DNA of 64,000 nucleotides, taken from assembly GCA_951394045.1 (NCBI GenBank), contig OX595985.1, positions 5,580,001 to 5,644,000 of the forward strand, written 5' to 3'. A program made the translations under genes and the position numbers. The first letter of the stretch is position 1. Each line of letters starts with the position of its first letter. This document shows, piece after piece, positions 1-10,921 of the stretch. This DNA is from Nitzschia sp. DOCU1. Its lineage: Eukaryota; Bacillariophyta; Bacillariophyceae; Bacillariales; Bacillariaceae. The notes beneath the pieces were generated by a model that saw nothing but the letters and a program-made list of their open reading frames with translations, was not told the DNA's origin and made no database searches.

Positions 1-3000
1 TGATGCTTGGGATGAAGAAGTTGTAGTAGAACGTCCAGGCTTCACTGTATCGGACAAAACTAGACGCCAGGGTGCGTGCATATTTCTTGGCCTTGGACAG
101 TAAGTCCAGATATTGTGACTTCTGTGAGGATACCGGCGCTTGAAAGCTACCCAGAATCTTATGTGCTGTGCCAAACGAGAGCTGTTTTATCTGTGTCCGA
201 ACACCGGAGGAGTCATGGACTTCGAGTGGTGGGCCGAAAGTGCCAGGGCGAAGAACCGGTGCGCCTTTCGACGAGAAATTTATCCAGAGAAGATGATAGT
301 AGCATTTGGATAATTCGAGGTCGCCCCCGCTTGCGTAAAGCAGGTCTCGCCAAAGTTGTGCGTCATGGGTTGCATTCCCAATTAACTCATCCAATGTCGT
401 ATCCCGAGTACCTGACGCCGAGTTGTTGTTATCATCAACAAATCCCACCATACCAAGTTTCAACTGTTTGCCCGAGTCCACCGTGGAGTAATGAGCACCG
501 TGACAGTATTGATCGTACACGTCAAAAAGTACCGAGCTGGTGAATCCCCAGGCAGGGGGAGAAGACGTGCTGCCTTGTCCATTACCGAAGACTGGATTAT
601 CCCCGGAATGAGAATATGAAGATTCCGAAACTCCAAGGGTAGTTTTAATGAAGTATTTCACAAATTCGAGAAAATCGCCTTGTACTTGTGCCACCGTTGC
701 CTGCAAACCAAAGGATCGAGCGATGAGGGTAGTGATGTAAGCGAGCATCCGATCGTAACATGAGGTTGCGTCATTGTTGAATTTGAGATGAGGCCACCGA
801 GTCGCAAACACATAATCATACTGCAGGATCTCGATAAAGACTGGGTCAAGTGCTTGGCGGCCGGGCCGCGATCCGTAGCAACCAGCATTCAGGAGGTCGT
901 GCTCTTCAGCGTAGTGTAGGAGATCGCGAAATTTTATCCCAAAGAAAGCATTGAGCGTGGCTTCGTAGAGATGAATAACACGAAGACGATGAAGGTAAGG
1001 TTGCCCCGGTTCTTTCTCGATCATAGCAGTCACCACTCTCTTCCATAAATCAAAGCAGTAGCCTCGTTTTTCAGCAAAACTCAACGTTGCAAAGTGTGCA
1101 TCCCAAAGTTCACGTCGCGCATTCATGAACCGCTCAAATTGAATTGGATCAGTGGTCGGATCGAGTCCTGACGGTCGAAATAGAGCATGGTAGTGACTCA
1201 GATGACGGCCAGAGGGGGATGTCGTGGTGCGTTCGTCCCATAGTTTGAATTTTTTAATCATTTCTTCTCGGGTTAATCGATGTTGCCGTTCAGGGACACG
1301 GCGTTGGCAGGCCCGAAGGATCCGTTGTGCATGGATATCCGACGTTAACAAAGATACATCGAATTCACCGTCAAGAATTGACTCTGCGGTGTCTGACGTG
1401 GCGCTCCAACTCAGTGCGTCGGCAACACTCGGGTCAGCCAGAGGCGTGCCGTGTGCCTGTCCGAAATGAGCATAATTCCGCCGCAGTAAAGTGTCTTCTA
1501 TATCCGAGGGATCTTGGACGAGGCGCCAAAGAGAGGGGTCATCTCGTGGGACAGTTTTGGGGTCAGCAGAAGGATCGCGAGGGACCTTAAGAACGGTGAT
1601 GCCGCTGGATTGACGGGTTTTCACAGACGGGATGCGCTGGTACATATTCTTCATTTCCTGTGCCTTGAGGTATTGTGCTTCCAGCTTGGCTGGATCTTTG
1701 TCGGGAAACTCCTTTTTCAAGGCCTCGATACGAAGTTGGTGGTACGCATCCTTCTTGTCTTTCGCTTGACGAGCCGCCTGCCGACATTCCTGACGTACTC
1801 GACGGATGGCCTTAACAGTATCTTCATAGGTCTCTGGGAGCTCAATCGGTTTTTGAAGTTTGGCTTGACGACGGTGGATTTGGGAAGACATATCCCACCC
1901 AGTGCGCATCTGTGACAGATGGCGTTTAAGAATGTGAAGTTTTGTCATGGCGGTGTGTACTTCTAATGTCCACGGGAGGCGCTGGTAATTCCGACATTTA
2001 AGTTCCGCTTGTAGCATGCCTCGGAGTAAGTCTTTCTCAACGGTTTCAGCGAGTTCGGGATCAACATCATCATCGTTCAACAATCTTTTTGCACGTTCAT
2101 ATACTCGATGGAGCTGGCAGTATTCGTCGAGAGCAAATACGTACTTTATGAGGATAGGTGGAACATCGGTACGAACATGCCGTTGTGATGGATTGGCGAT
2201 GGGAACCGGGGCGCGATCAAAAATGCCAGGCAGCCGGAGATCAACAAAGAGGCCGCGGTGGTCGGAGAAGATCCGATGATTGAAAGGTTCAATGCCACCG
2301 GCTTTTAGATGGGGAAGGAGGCGTTCTGACGCAAAAATATAATCAACTCGCTTGACACCGCGAGAGTATGTAGGCGTCTCGCCCTGCAGACCGTGAAGGT
2401 AAAGGTGACAATCCGATAGATGGCCTGCGTCCAAAATACGTTGTAGGCCTTGGGTATTCTCGCCGGTTTCTTCATTGAAATCTCCCATAAGAATTATGTC
2501 ATGGCCTTGTTGACGCAGGCGCTCAACATAGGCAGAGAGATCCTGAATAAAGATTGCACGGGGATTGGGATCGCGGTATCCGGCCTGTCGGAGTAAGGAA
2601 CGTTGTTGCTCATAATATGTCGTATCACCATGATCACCAGATTCCTGAACAGCTTGATAGGCCACAATGAGATGTACTTCTCTGTTGTCACGACCAAGGA
2701 GACTGATACTGCACCAGCGGCCATATGGATCGCTAAACTGTGAACGGACACGGCCAACGAGGCAATCTGTAACGCCTAAGAGTAATCCGCCTGGCTTGTC
2801 AGGACCGTGAAATGGGATTTCGGATTCTCCGAATTGGATCTTGCAATGGTCCCAGGTGGACCGTTTGTATCGATAGAACAATTCCTTGGTAGACCGATGG
2901 AGTGTGTTCAACTTCGTTTCAGCAAAGGCAAATGCGTCGGCTCGAATTTCACTCATGTGGCAGAACAAATCACCGATATCCACACCGTCATCACCGAGGC

Positions 3001-3289
3001 GTATGCCATTGACGTTTTGGAAATAAATGCGAATCGCTTGTGATTTCCAGCGATCCAGGCCCTCAGCCATAAGGTCCTTGCCTTCGTCGTCCATCGACAG
3101 TAGTTCATCAAGATCGTGGCCGTAAGGATGATTAGATTTAAGGTTTTCGTAACGTAGGAGGGCAGGAGAGCGTTGACGGTTGCGGAGGATCGTGCGGGGA
3201 GTGGGAGGTGGGAGAGAGGGAGTGGGATGATATTTGATGCGACGGAGGGAGCGTGGCCTGGTTTGAGTGTCGTGTGGATTCGGAGTCAT
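1..3289 (-). CDS. LINE-like ORF2: EEP endonuclease plus reverse transcriptase (C-terminus off window)
   Basis: From the ATG at 3287-3289 the minus strand stays open to the window edge, about 1,096 codons. The N-terminal third carries exonuclease-endonuclease-phosphatase landmarks: QNVNG (~91-95), the metal-binding Glu in AETKLN (E124), GDFNEE (D270/N272), KRVDYIF, and SDHRG (D343/H344). The C-terminal half carries RT motifs: DATSCYDRM (motif A, D840), GNGQGSTSSP (motif B, Q905) and GFVDDNN (motif C, D952/D953). The family nicks target DNA and primes reverse transcription at the nick. The start is fixed by the ATGA overlap with the ORF1 stop. FVDD replaces the usual YADD-type box, which resembles RTs common in algal genomes (from memory, unverified). 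No in-frame stop is present, so the copy could be young. Confidence 0.85.
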   Translation of the reverse strand, partial: MTPNPHDTQTRPRSLRRIKYHPTPSLPPPTPRTILRNRQRSPALLRYENLKSNHPYGHDLDELLSMDDEGKDLMAEGLDRWKSQAIRIYFQNVNGIRLGDDGVDIGDLFCHMSEIRADAFAFAETKLNTLHRSTKELFYRYKRSTWDHCKIQFGESEIPFHGPDKPGGLLLGVTDCLVGRVRSQFSDPYGRWCSISLLGRDNREVHLIVAYQAVQESGDHGDTTYYEQQRSLLRQAGYRDPNPRAIFIQDLSAYVERLRQQGHDIILMGDFNEETGENTQGLQRILDAGHLSDCHLYLHGLQGETPTYSRGVKRVDYIFASERLLPHLKAGGIEPFNHRIFSDHRGLFVDLRLPGIFDRAPVPIANPSQRHVRTDVPPILIKYVFALDEYCQLHRVYERAKRLLNDDDVDPELAETVEKDLLRGMLQAELKCRNYQRLPWTLEVHTAMTKLHILKRHLSQMRTGWDMSSQIHRRQAKLQKPIELPETYEDTVKAIRRVRQECRQAARQAKDKKDAYHQLRIEALKKEFPDKDPAKLEAQYLKAQEMKNMYQRIPSVKTRQSSGITVLKVPRDPSADPKTVPRDDPSLWRLVQDPSDIEDTLLRRNYAHFGQAHGTPLADPSVADALSWSATSDTAESILDGEFDVSLLTSDIHAQRILRACQRRVPERQHRLTREEMIKKFKLWDERTTTSPSGRHLSHYHALFRPSGLDPTTDPIQFERFMNARRELWDAHFATLSFAEKRGYCFDLWKRVVTAMIEKEPGQPYLHRLRVIHLYEATLNAFFGIKFRDLLHYAEEHDLLNAGCYGSRPGRQALDPVFIEILQYDYVFATRWPHLKFNNDATSCYDRMLAYITTLIARSFGLQATVAQVQGDFLEFVKYFIKTTLGVSESSYSHSGDNPVFGNGQGSTSSPPAWGFTSSVLFDVYDQYCHGAHYSTVDSGKQLKLGMVGFVDDNNNSASGTRDTTLDELIGNATHDAQLWRDLLYASGGDLELSKCYYHLLWINFSSKGAPVLRPGTFGPPLEVHDSSGVRTQIKQLSFGTAHKILGSFQAPVSSQKSQYLDLLSKAKKYARTLASSFVRYSEAWTFYYNFFIPSI

Positions 3290-5068
3290 TTTTTAGGATT
3301 GTCGGGTACCACCGGGGCTTCATCCATAGCAGTATCCGCAGAAGGCTTCGGGGAGTGCACATTGGCAGGACGCTTGGCTGGAGTTAGATCTCGAGGCACC
3401 GGAGACCCAAAGGGTTGAGTTGGAGGGGGACCCATAACATGACTAATCAAGGCTGTCATCATTTCGGTCTGCTTGCCCATAAAGTCCATCATGCGCTTGT
3501 TGGCTTCCTCTTGACGGCTCACCACCGTGTCGAGCATGCTGACGACCGTAGATAAATCCCCAGAGGCGATGCTTTTGGGAACCGATTGTCCCGTAGTCGA
3601 CAACCCAGAAACGGACGGTCCATCGTAGGTGGAAGGATGGGTCCCAGAAGGAGTCCCAGACACAACTGAATGCCCAGAAGAAATAACAGCTGTAGAGTCA
3701 GCGGGCCCTCCATCCGGATGGGATACGCTACTGAAATCAAATACCAATTTAGGTCGACGGTTCCATGCATTGTCTTCGGTCGTGGCGGCCGGGCCACTTG
3801 GACGGCTGGACGTACTCGAGTCCTTGAGCATTTTTCGCAGAGTGGTGACTTTCGACTCCATGTCCTTAGTGAGTGACGCTGAGAAAGCCAAACTGGGGTA
3901 TCGGCCGTAGTGGGTGAGGTACTCTTGTCCAAGAAAACTTGGGAACTGTTCACGGAAAAATTTCGTGAGTTCTTGTTGCAACGCGTTAAAATTATCGTCC
4001 TTAACGATAAAGATATAGCGGCCCGTGCGAGAGGAACTGTCGGTTGCCTCAATGTTTTCCACGAGAGAGCTGGACATGAAGTATTCTGACATTGTGCCGT
4101 TATATTTCAATCCGCTGGTCGACATGTCCCAGATGGAGGGATGGAAGTTAACAACGGTAAGGCCTCGAAGCTTGAGAGTCACGTCGTTGTTGTGCATGAG
4201 GAGCTCGCGATATTCTGCCGGGCTGGCGGCCAGATGGAATCCGTAAGGTACGATGTGGTAGCCAAGCACCGTGAAGGGAATGCGAACAATGAGACTGCCA
4301 ATCAGTTTCCGAAATTTCTGAACACAGCATAAAGCAACCACATCCGAGCCGACCCTTGAGTCACCATTGCCAAATTGCATCAGACGTTTCGTCGCAAACA
4401 CCTCGGGAATGAGCGCACCCACACCCCCCACCTTGTCGAGTTCTTCTTGTTCTTCTTCAGTGAGAGTTAATTCCGACAGAGCGTTGTTCAACCTAGCAGT
4501 CACAGAAACTTTATGTGTCATATCAGGATGTGCACCACTGAGCCATCCGACCACCACCGTCTGTTCCCCTTTGAGATCATCACCGTCAATCCACAGGTTG
4601 TGAATTTGCAGATACGGAATCAGTTTCTTCTTAATCGTCAGAATACTGGTGTCGGAAATGGTGCAGTGAGTTACCGTAATGATAATCTGTTTCGTGCTAC
4701 GGGATTTGGTCTCTTTGCGATGAAAGAAAGCCCGATGTTCCGGGTCGGTAGAAGGAAAATCATCCAGCGAACAAAAACTCTTGGGTTTTGGATCCGAAGT
4801 TTCGTTTGTTGGGAGATAGTAGACTTCTCCTGTAGCAATTTCAGCAATCTTAGAAAGAAGTTCACGATGCTTTGCGGCAAGATTAAACGTAGAATCTGCT
4901 TGGCCAGCAGACACGCGAAACGACACGCTGAACGTAGTTTTGCCCTCCTGCGCCTTTAAAACGGTCGTTGTCGCCCGGGCTTTCAAGATGCTCCGTACGG
5001 CAGGGGAAACGGGAGCCTTAGAAGTGGGAGTCACCTGCTGAGGTGCTCCGGTACTGGTAGAAACGGGG
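1..5068 (-). mobile_element. LINE-like non-LTR retrotransposon, two ORFs, partial
   Basis: Two consecutive minus-strand reading frames, an ORF1 of unknown fold and an endonuclease-reverse transcriptase ORF2, overlap by ATGA at 3286-3289. This is the layout of a two-ORF non-LTR element. The right edge at 5068/5069 abuts the internal part of copia A, whose sequence resumes in the opposite orientation at 5069 and matches 40198 onward. That fits a 5'-truncated LINE inserted into a copia copy. The 3' end lies beyond the left edge, so no tail or target duplication can be checked. Confidence 0.75.
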
Positions 5069-5100
5069 TTAGAGGCCAAGACCAAAGAACGTGTCTGCAT
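3286..5100 (-). CDS. LINE-like ORF1 protein, function unknown
   Basis: Open frame of about 604 residues ending in a TGA that overlaps the ORF2 ATG. It opens with a Ser/Thr/Pro-rich stretch, followed by a structured region with alternating hydrophobic strands (around IIITVTHCTIS) that might be an RNA-binding fold, then an acidic run (TEEEQEELD) and a Ser/Pro/Met-rich tail. No zinc knuckle is visible. By position it would be the nucleic-acid-binding ORF1 protein of the element. The ATG at 5098-5100 lies in sequence shared with copia A (5069-5100), so the first ~10 residues come from antisense copia. The frame stays open to another ATG at 5259, deeper in copia. The native N-terminus is therefore probably lost. 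Confidence 0.6.
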   Translation of the reverse strand: MQTRSLVLASNPVSTSTGAPQQVTPTSKAPVSPAVRSILKARATTTVLKAQEGKTTFSVSFRVSAGQADSTFNLAAKHRELLSKIAEIATGEVYYLPTNETSDPKPKSFCSLDDFPSTDPEHRAFFHRKETKSRSTKQIIITVTHCTISDTSILTIKKKLIPYLQIHNLWIDGDDLKGEQTVVVGWLSGAHPDMTHKVSVTARLNNALSELTLTEEEQEELDKVGGVGALIPEVFATKRLMQFGNGDSRVGSDVVALCCVQKFRKLIGSLIVRIPFTVLGYHIVPYGFHLAASPAEYRELLMHNNDVTLKLRGLTVVNFHPSIWDMSTSGLKYNGTMSEYFMSSSLVENIEATDSSSRTGRYIFIVKDDNFNALQQELTKFFREQFPSFLGQEYLTHYGRYPSLAFSASLTKDMESKVTTLRKMLKDSSTSSRPSGPAATTEDNAWNRRPKLVFDFSSVSHPDGGPADSTAVISSGHSVVSGTPSGTHPSTYDGPSVSGLSTTGQSVPKSIASGDLSTVVSMLDTVVSRQEEANKRMMDFMGKQTEMMTALISHVMGPPPTQPFGSPVPRDLTPAKRPANVHSPKPSADTAMDEAPVVPDNPKK

Positions 5101-5104
5101 TCTA

Positions 5105-6490
5105 GTGGGACCCGAATTCGGGCCCGAAGTTGAAGGGCATATATTGGTCATCAAGAAGGCCTTATATGGACTCAGGACCAGCAGATTACGATGGCACGAA
5201 AGATTCGCCGAGTGCCTCCGAAACGAAGGGTTCTTTCCGTGCAAGGCGGAACCGGACATATGGATGCGGAAGAACGGTGACGTCTACGAGTACATAGGGG
5301 TATATGTAGACGACCTCGCAATGGCAATGCTGGACCCTAAGTCCTTCACTGAACGACTAATGGAGACCTACAGGTTCAAGTTGAAGGGAACCGGGCCCAT
5401 AAGCTTTCACCTCGGATGCGATTTTGTCCGCGATTCCGATGGCATACTGTGCCTCAAGCCCAAGAAGTATATCTCGCGCATGGTCGACACGTACAAGGAC
5501 CTCTTCGGGCACATGCCGAAGCGTCGCGTACGTTCCCCGCTTGAGAAGAATGACCATCCGGAGCTAGACACTACGTGCCTATGTAACGATAAGGAAACTA
5601 AAGACTACCAGTCTGTCGTAGGTTCTCTACAGTGGGCCGTATCCCTCGGACGTATCGACGTCACGACGGCCGTTATGACCCTGTCACACTTCCGTGCGCT
5701 TCCCCGGATCGGGCATTTGGATAGGGCGAAGCGTGTCGTCGCGTACCTCGCGAACATGTCCGACGCGTGCATCCGTATCCGCACACATATGCCTGACTAC
5801 TCGGGAATACCAGAGGTAGAGTACGATTGGACGACGTCCGTCTACGGAGACATCGAAGAGATGATTCCCTACGACGCCCCCGAACCCCTCGGGAGTTACG
5901 TACTATTGTCCCACTACGTGGACACGAACTTGTACCACGACATGCTAACTGGTCGTTCGGTCACTGGGATACTCCACTTCCTTAACGCCACTCCGATCGA
6001 TTGGTTCTCCAAACGCCAAGCGACCGTCGAGACAGCGACCTACGGATCGGAGTTCGTCGCCGCAAGAACATGTGTAGAGCAAGTAATGGACCTACGTAAC
6101 ACGTTGCGTTATTTAGGTGTCCCAATCCTTGGTAAGAGCTACATGTTCGGCGACAACGAGTCGGTGGTTAACAGCTCTGCTAAGCCCCATGCCAAGCTAC
6201 ATAAGCATCACACTGCACTTAGCTTCCATCGCGTTCGCGAGGCTATTGCAGCGGGCATAGTCGGCTTTTATCACATGCCTGGGCCTGAGAACCCCGCCGA
6301 CATCCTCTCTAAGCATTGGGGATACCAGCAGATTTGGGCACAGCTCAAGCCACTTATGTTCTTCGCTGGTGACGTCGCCAATATGGGAGAGGTAGAATTG
6401 GAGGAAGAAGAAGAAGAGGAAGAGGATTTGGAGGAAGACAGAAAGGAGGGCACCACCCCGAGCGCGAAAGAGGGGAGTGATAGAAAATAA
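5105..6490 (+). pseudogene. Copia A pol, C-terminal fragment (RT and RNase H)
   Basis: About 460 residues of Ty1/copia polymerase. Visible landmarks in order: KKALYGLRTS, the RT active site YVDDLA, the copia signature SLQWAVSLGRID, and the RNase H core KRQATVETATYGSEFVAA, with FGDNESVV and ENPADILSKHW behind it. The tail is a Glu-rich run (eight Glu in a row) and then a basic end. The N-terminal RT fingers, integrase, protease and gag are missing because the LINE-like element cuts the gene at 5069. The first ATG of this fragment is fortuitous. The stop (TAA 6488-6490) lies 13 nt inside the 3' LTR. Confidence 0.9.
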
Positions 6491-6879
6491 GGTAGACGCG
6501 CGACGGACGGACGGTCCGCGCGTGACGTCAGTAGTGTGTTAGTCAAGTTAGTCTTTCGCTCCGAGTGGTCGGACGACGCGCGCATGCGCGCATGACAACG
6601 AGGAATGATGCTCGAAGATGAGTGACCGCCGTCGGCGGCAGACGTAGATAACTCACAATATTTAGAATCACTTACGTGAACGTATTGTCACCCATTTCCC
6701 CCCAAAAGCTAAGTATACCGAGCGCCTCTAGCGTAGAGAGGCATAGTTGTAGTTGTTGCTGGTTCTCCCAGGTCGTTTGTGGAGAATCGTCAGCATTGTT
6801 GAGCAAGCGCCGCCACATCTGTTGATTGTCGTCGCGTTTGCCGTCGCGTTTCCTAAGAGTCCCTACCGGATTCTTGTCA
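6478..6879 (+). repeat. Copia A 3' LTR (copy 1), 402 bp
   Basis: Begins TGATAG and ends TTGTCA, so it has TG...CA ends. It matches the LTRs at 33901-34302 and 41705-42106 with only a few differences. It is preceded by the purine-rich stretch gcgaaagaggggag, a good polypurine tract that lies inside the pol reading frame. It contains the perfect 14-bp palindrome GCGCGCATGCGCGC and a small hairpin CCGCCG-T-CGGCGG. Confidence 0.88.
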
Positions 6880-9800
6880 AGAAAGATTGAGACATTCACC
6901 CACAACGCCATGGCATTTCTTGGCTACGGCGGGTTGTTGCATCTTATTCATCTGACACACACACACTTGCATCTCGTTGCGAACTGGATTCACACGCCGA
7001 CACATGCACATTCTCTCTCGAACATTGTTTCGTACTACATACTTACAACACCAACATCAACGTCAGCGGCTTCCATGACAGTATGGAGCCGATCAGAAAT
7101 GTTATCAAGGCCCTTGTGGCCGTGGCGTATGATTGCCCGGTAACTATGCACACTTACATTCTTCTATTTGACCATGCACTCATTCTACCTAATATGTCTT
7201 GTCATCTTTTGTGCCCTGATCAATTGAGGGAAAACCAAATCATTGTTAATGACGTGGCTTTGCAACGCATTCCACCGGATAAACGGGCGGCCACCGACCA
7301 CAGTATTTTGGACCCCAAGAGCGGGTTGCACATTCCATTACAATATGACAAGCCCTTTTCATATTTCCACGTAAGGAAGCCGACTCGTGCCAAGGCTACC
7401 GATCCCATCAACTACACACATGTCCGTATGACCAGCGAGTTGGAATGGAGGCCATCGGATTCTAATTCGAATCTCGTGGAAGAGCATCTTCGGCGACAAG
7501 TCGGTGGAGATTCTTATTTCAACGCGATTTCGTCTACGCAAACAACGAATTTATTCTCTCTTTCCTCCTTTCTACAGGATGAAGAGAGTATCTGCTCTGC
7601 ATTTCACAACCTTGCTCTCGCCTTTAGGGGACAGAGTAATGGCCACGCTTTCTGCAATGAAAACGGCGGCGAAATCTACGCTTGTGACCGCTGACCAATT
7701 AGCGCGGCGATGGCGTATCAGCCTGGAAGCGGCGCAACGAACATTAACAAAGACAACACAACGAGCTGTCAGAGACTGGAGCCGAGTTTCAGGGGACCGA
7801 TTGTTTCGGCCAACGGAATATGCACTACGATACAGACAACTTCGAAGCAAAATGTTTGTTGACGTGAAGTTTGGGCCTACAAAGTCACTCGAAGGAAACA
7901 CTTGTATGGCCGTCTACTCCATGCCCTTCCAATGGGTAGCTGGTTTTCCACTCCCGAAGGAATCTGAAGTTCACACTACCTTAGACAAGGTCTTTCGCAC
8001 CGTCGGATTCCCAGAATCCATCGTTCCTGACTCTGCTCTCTCCCTTACCAAAGGTGAATTTCTCAAACGATGCCAACGCGCACAAGTCCCAGTCTTGCCA
8101 GTCGAACCGTATCAACACAACCAGTCCCAAGCCGAGAATGTGATTTGTGAGGTCAGTCGGCTTTACGAGCGGACGATGCTGGCCCGAAATGTTCCTGCTT
8201 GTCTCTGGGACCGTTGCTATGCAACATGTGCGGAACAACAAAGCCACACTGTTTTAGGCCATCCAGAGCAGAATGGCGAATGTGATGCGACGATAGCTTC
8301 AGGGGACACTGCGGATATCTCGCATCTGATTAACTTCCCGTTTTACGATTGGTGCGGGGCCCGGTCACCACGAGAGTCAAGCCAGCCTCAGAAACAATTG
8401 TGTCGTTGGCTAGGACCAAGCTTCGATGTTCCTGATGTTCTTTGTCAATCTGTTCTCACCTCGAACGGTAGCATTTTGCACCGCTCTTCTGTTATTCTCT
8501 CGCAGGACGAGCACCAGAACGAGGATATTAAGCAAATGAAGGTGGAATTTACCGAGAAGCTTGCGGCAAAGCTTGGCGAACGAATTAAAGGTATTGAAAA
8601 GAAGCCAGACGATGGCGACAAACGATTCATCCGCGCAGAGAACAATGTGCCGGATTTTATTCCATACGAGGATGATGAAGCGAACGAAGTCGATGAACAG
8701 GATAAAGAATTTGTTCCGCCTCCCTTCGATGAAGAGGACAAGCCAGTTGAGTATGATCACTACGTCTCAACGAAGATACGAAAGGCTACAGGGGACGGAA
8801 ACAATGTTTTAACAGGAGTTATTCGTGGGCGGAAACGAGATGCAAAGGGAGACTTTATTGGACAGTATCACGAGAATCTGTTGCTTGACACCGCTCAGTA
8901 TGAGGTCGTTTGGGCTAATGGAGACGTGGAGTCTGTCGCAGCTAACCAAATTGTTGAGTCAATCATGGAGTCTGAAGACGATGACGGTTACTCATTTGCT
9001 TTTGTGAAGGAGTTTGTTGACCACAGGCGTGACGGTACGGCTCTCAGGAGAGACCACGGTCATCGAACAAGCGGGACAGAAGATCCCGAAGCGCACTACA
9101 AAGGGCTGGGATATTTGTGCTGAGTTAAATGACGGAAGTACCTTGTGGATTCCGTTAAAGGACGCGAAAAGGGACAGTGTTTTAAAAGCCGTGAAACGCC
9201 GTGCCGTGCGACGCAAAAATGAAAAGTTCGGAATTGAAGTTCCGGGGCCGATGGATGTTGCTCGTGCACTGGAAATCGATCGTGAGACGGGGACTCAACA
9301 CTGGGCCAACGCCATGGCCAAGGAAGTCAAGACGGTGTTACCGGCTCTCAAAGTATTTGATTCGGAAGAAAAAGTCCCGGTCGGATCGCAGCTGATCGAT
9401 TTGATGGTTGTCTTTGATGTTAAAATGGATCTCACCCGCAAGGCGAGGATCTGTGCAAGGGGCGACCAAACTGAGTCGCCATCTTCCGTCACATACGCAA
9501 GCGTTGTGACAAGGGAAAGTATTTGTCTTGCATTCTTACTCGCCTCTTTGAATGGATTGTCTGTTCTCTCTGCTGATATATCAGGCACCTATCTAAATGC
9601 ACCGTGTGCCGAAAGGGTCCACACAATACTTGGACCTGAGTTCGGAGCATTAAAGGGCAAGACGGCTGTGATAGTAAAGGCCCTCTATGGGTTAAAATCT
9701 GCTGGATTTTCATGGAGAAGCTACTGTGCCAAGACTCTTCGAGAAGAATTGGGGTTCACTCCATGTCGTGCCGATATGGACGTCTGGTTTCGAGAGGGTG

Positions 9801-10921
9801 TCAAACCGAATGGTAAAAAATATTATGAATATCTGTTGGTCTACATGGACGATTTGTTGGGGATAAGTATGAACCCGAAATTTATTCTTGATGATCTTAA
9901 CAAGCGTTTCTTGCTCAAAGAGGACTCGGTTGGAGAGCCTACGAGATATCTTGGTGCAACGATCTCAAAGTTTTGGATTGATGGTGACCCTCTACCGAAG
10001 TGGGCGATTGGTTCAGGGGACTACATCAAGGAGGCAATTCGTGTGATTAAATTGAGGCTCGTGCAGATGGAGCTTGAGTTAAAATCTGGAGCAAGCGCAC
10101 CATTCCCTTCAGGCTACAAGCCGGAGCTGGATGTTACCCCACTACTCAACGATGAAGGTGCTACTTTTTATATGCAATGCGTGGGAATTTTACGTTGGAT
10201 TGTGGAGCTCGGTCGCATTGATATTTGTACCGAAACATCGATGCTGGCTGCGTACAATGCCTGTCCAAGAGATGGTCATCTGAAGGCAGCCCTCCATGTT
10301 TTTGCCTATTTGAATAATCATGAGCAATCTAATCTTGTCATGGATGATGGGTATCCGGACCACTTGCCCGATCTGCCAAAGCACGAATGGAAGGAATTTT
10401 ATCCGTGGGCGAGTGATGATTGGCCGCCTGATGCTCCAACTCCCCTTGGAAAACCCGTGGTAATTGTCATGTTTGTTGATGCTTCTCATGCTGCTAACGT
10501 TGTGACTCGTCAGTCAAGAACAGGTGTTTTGATTTGGGTTAATCGTGCCCCTATCGTTTGGTATTCGAAGAAGCAGAATTTGATTGAAACGAGGTCTTTT
10601 GGTTCTGAGTTCATGGCGTTGAAGACAGGAGTGGAGCTACTGGAAGCACTACGTTACAAGCTACGAATGTTGGGTGTTCCTATCGACGGGTATGCTGATG
10701 TCCTTGTTGATAACATGTCCGTTGTTTGCAATACGAGTGTCCCCGAGTCTACGTTGAAGAAAAAGTCGAATTCGATCGCTTACCACTACGTGCGATCAAA
10801 AGCGGCGGCTGATATTCTACGAATCGGCTATGTTAATACGAAGGCGAACCTTGCCGATATGCTGACCAAGGTTCAGAATGGAGCGGATCGAAAGGAGCTT
10901 GCAAGACAGGTGTTGTTTTAG
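6880..10921 (+). pseudogene. Copia B pol, copy 1 (5'-truncated, frameshifted)
   Basis: A second Ty1/copia polymerase begins directly after the copia A LTR, as if copia A had inserted into it. The first frame (to 7694) carries the protease motif DSHADTC (from 6987) and the pre-integrase region. A shift near 7630 moves coding to the frame of 7639-9123, which holds an HTH-like DQLARRWRIS stretch and the integrase core (FVDVKFGP, PDSALS, NQSQAENV). A 2-nt loss at about 9050 relative to copy 2 then shifts into 9014-10921, with RT (ALYGLKSAG, YMDDLLG) and RNase H (KKQNLIETRSFGSEFMAL). Gag and the left LTR are absent. The stop is TAG at 10919-10921. The DSHADT protease is typical of diatom-type copia elements. 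Confidence 0.88.

Larger units (their letters stand above)
5069..6879 (+). mobile_element. Copia A copy 1: 5'-truncated pol plus 3' LTR
   Basis: Sequence from 5069 to 6879 matches 40198-42106 of the copia element that has both LTRs. It holds the C-terminal part of the RT, the RNase H and a 402-bp 3' LTR. It lacks the 98-bp insert present in the other copy, so the RT reading frame is undisturbed here. The 5' part is cut off by the LINE-like element. Confidence 0.9.
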
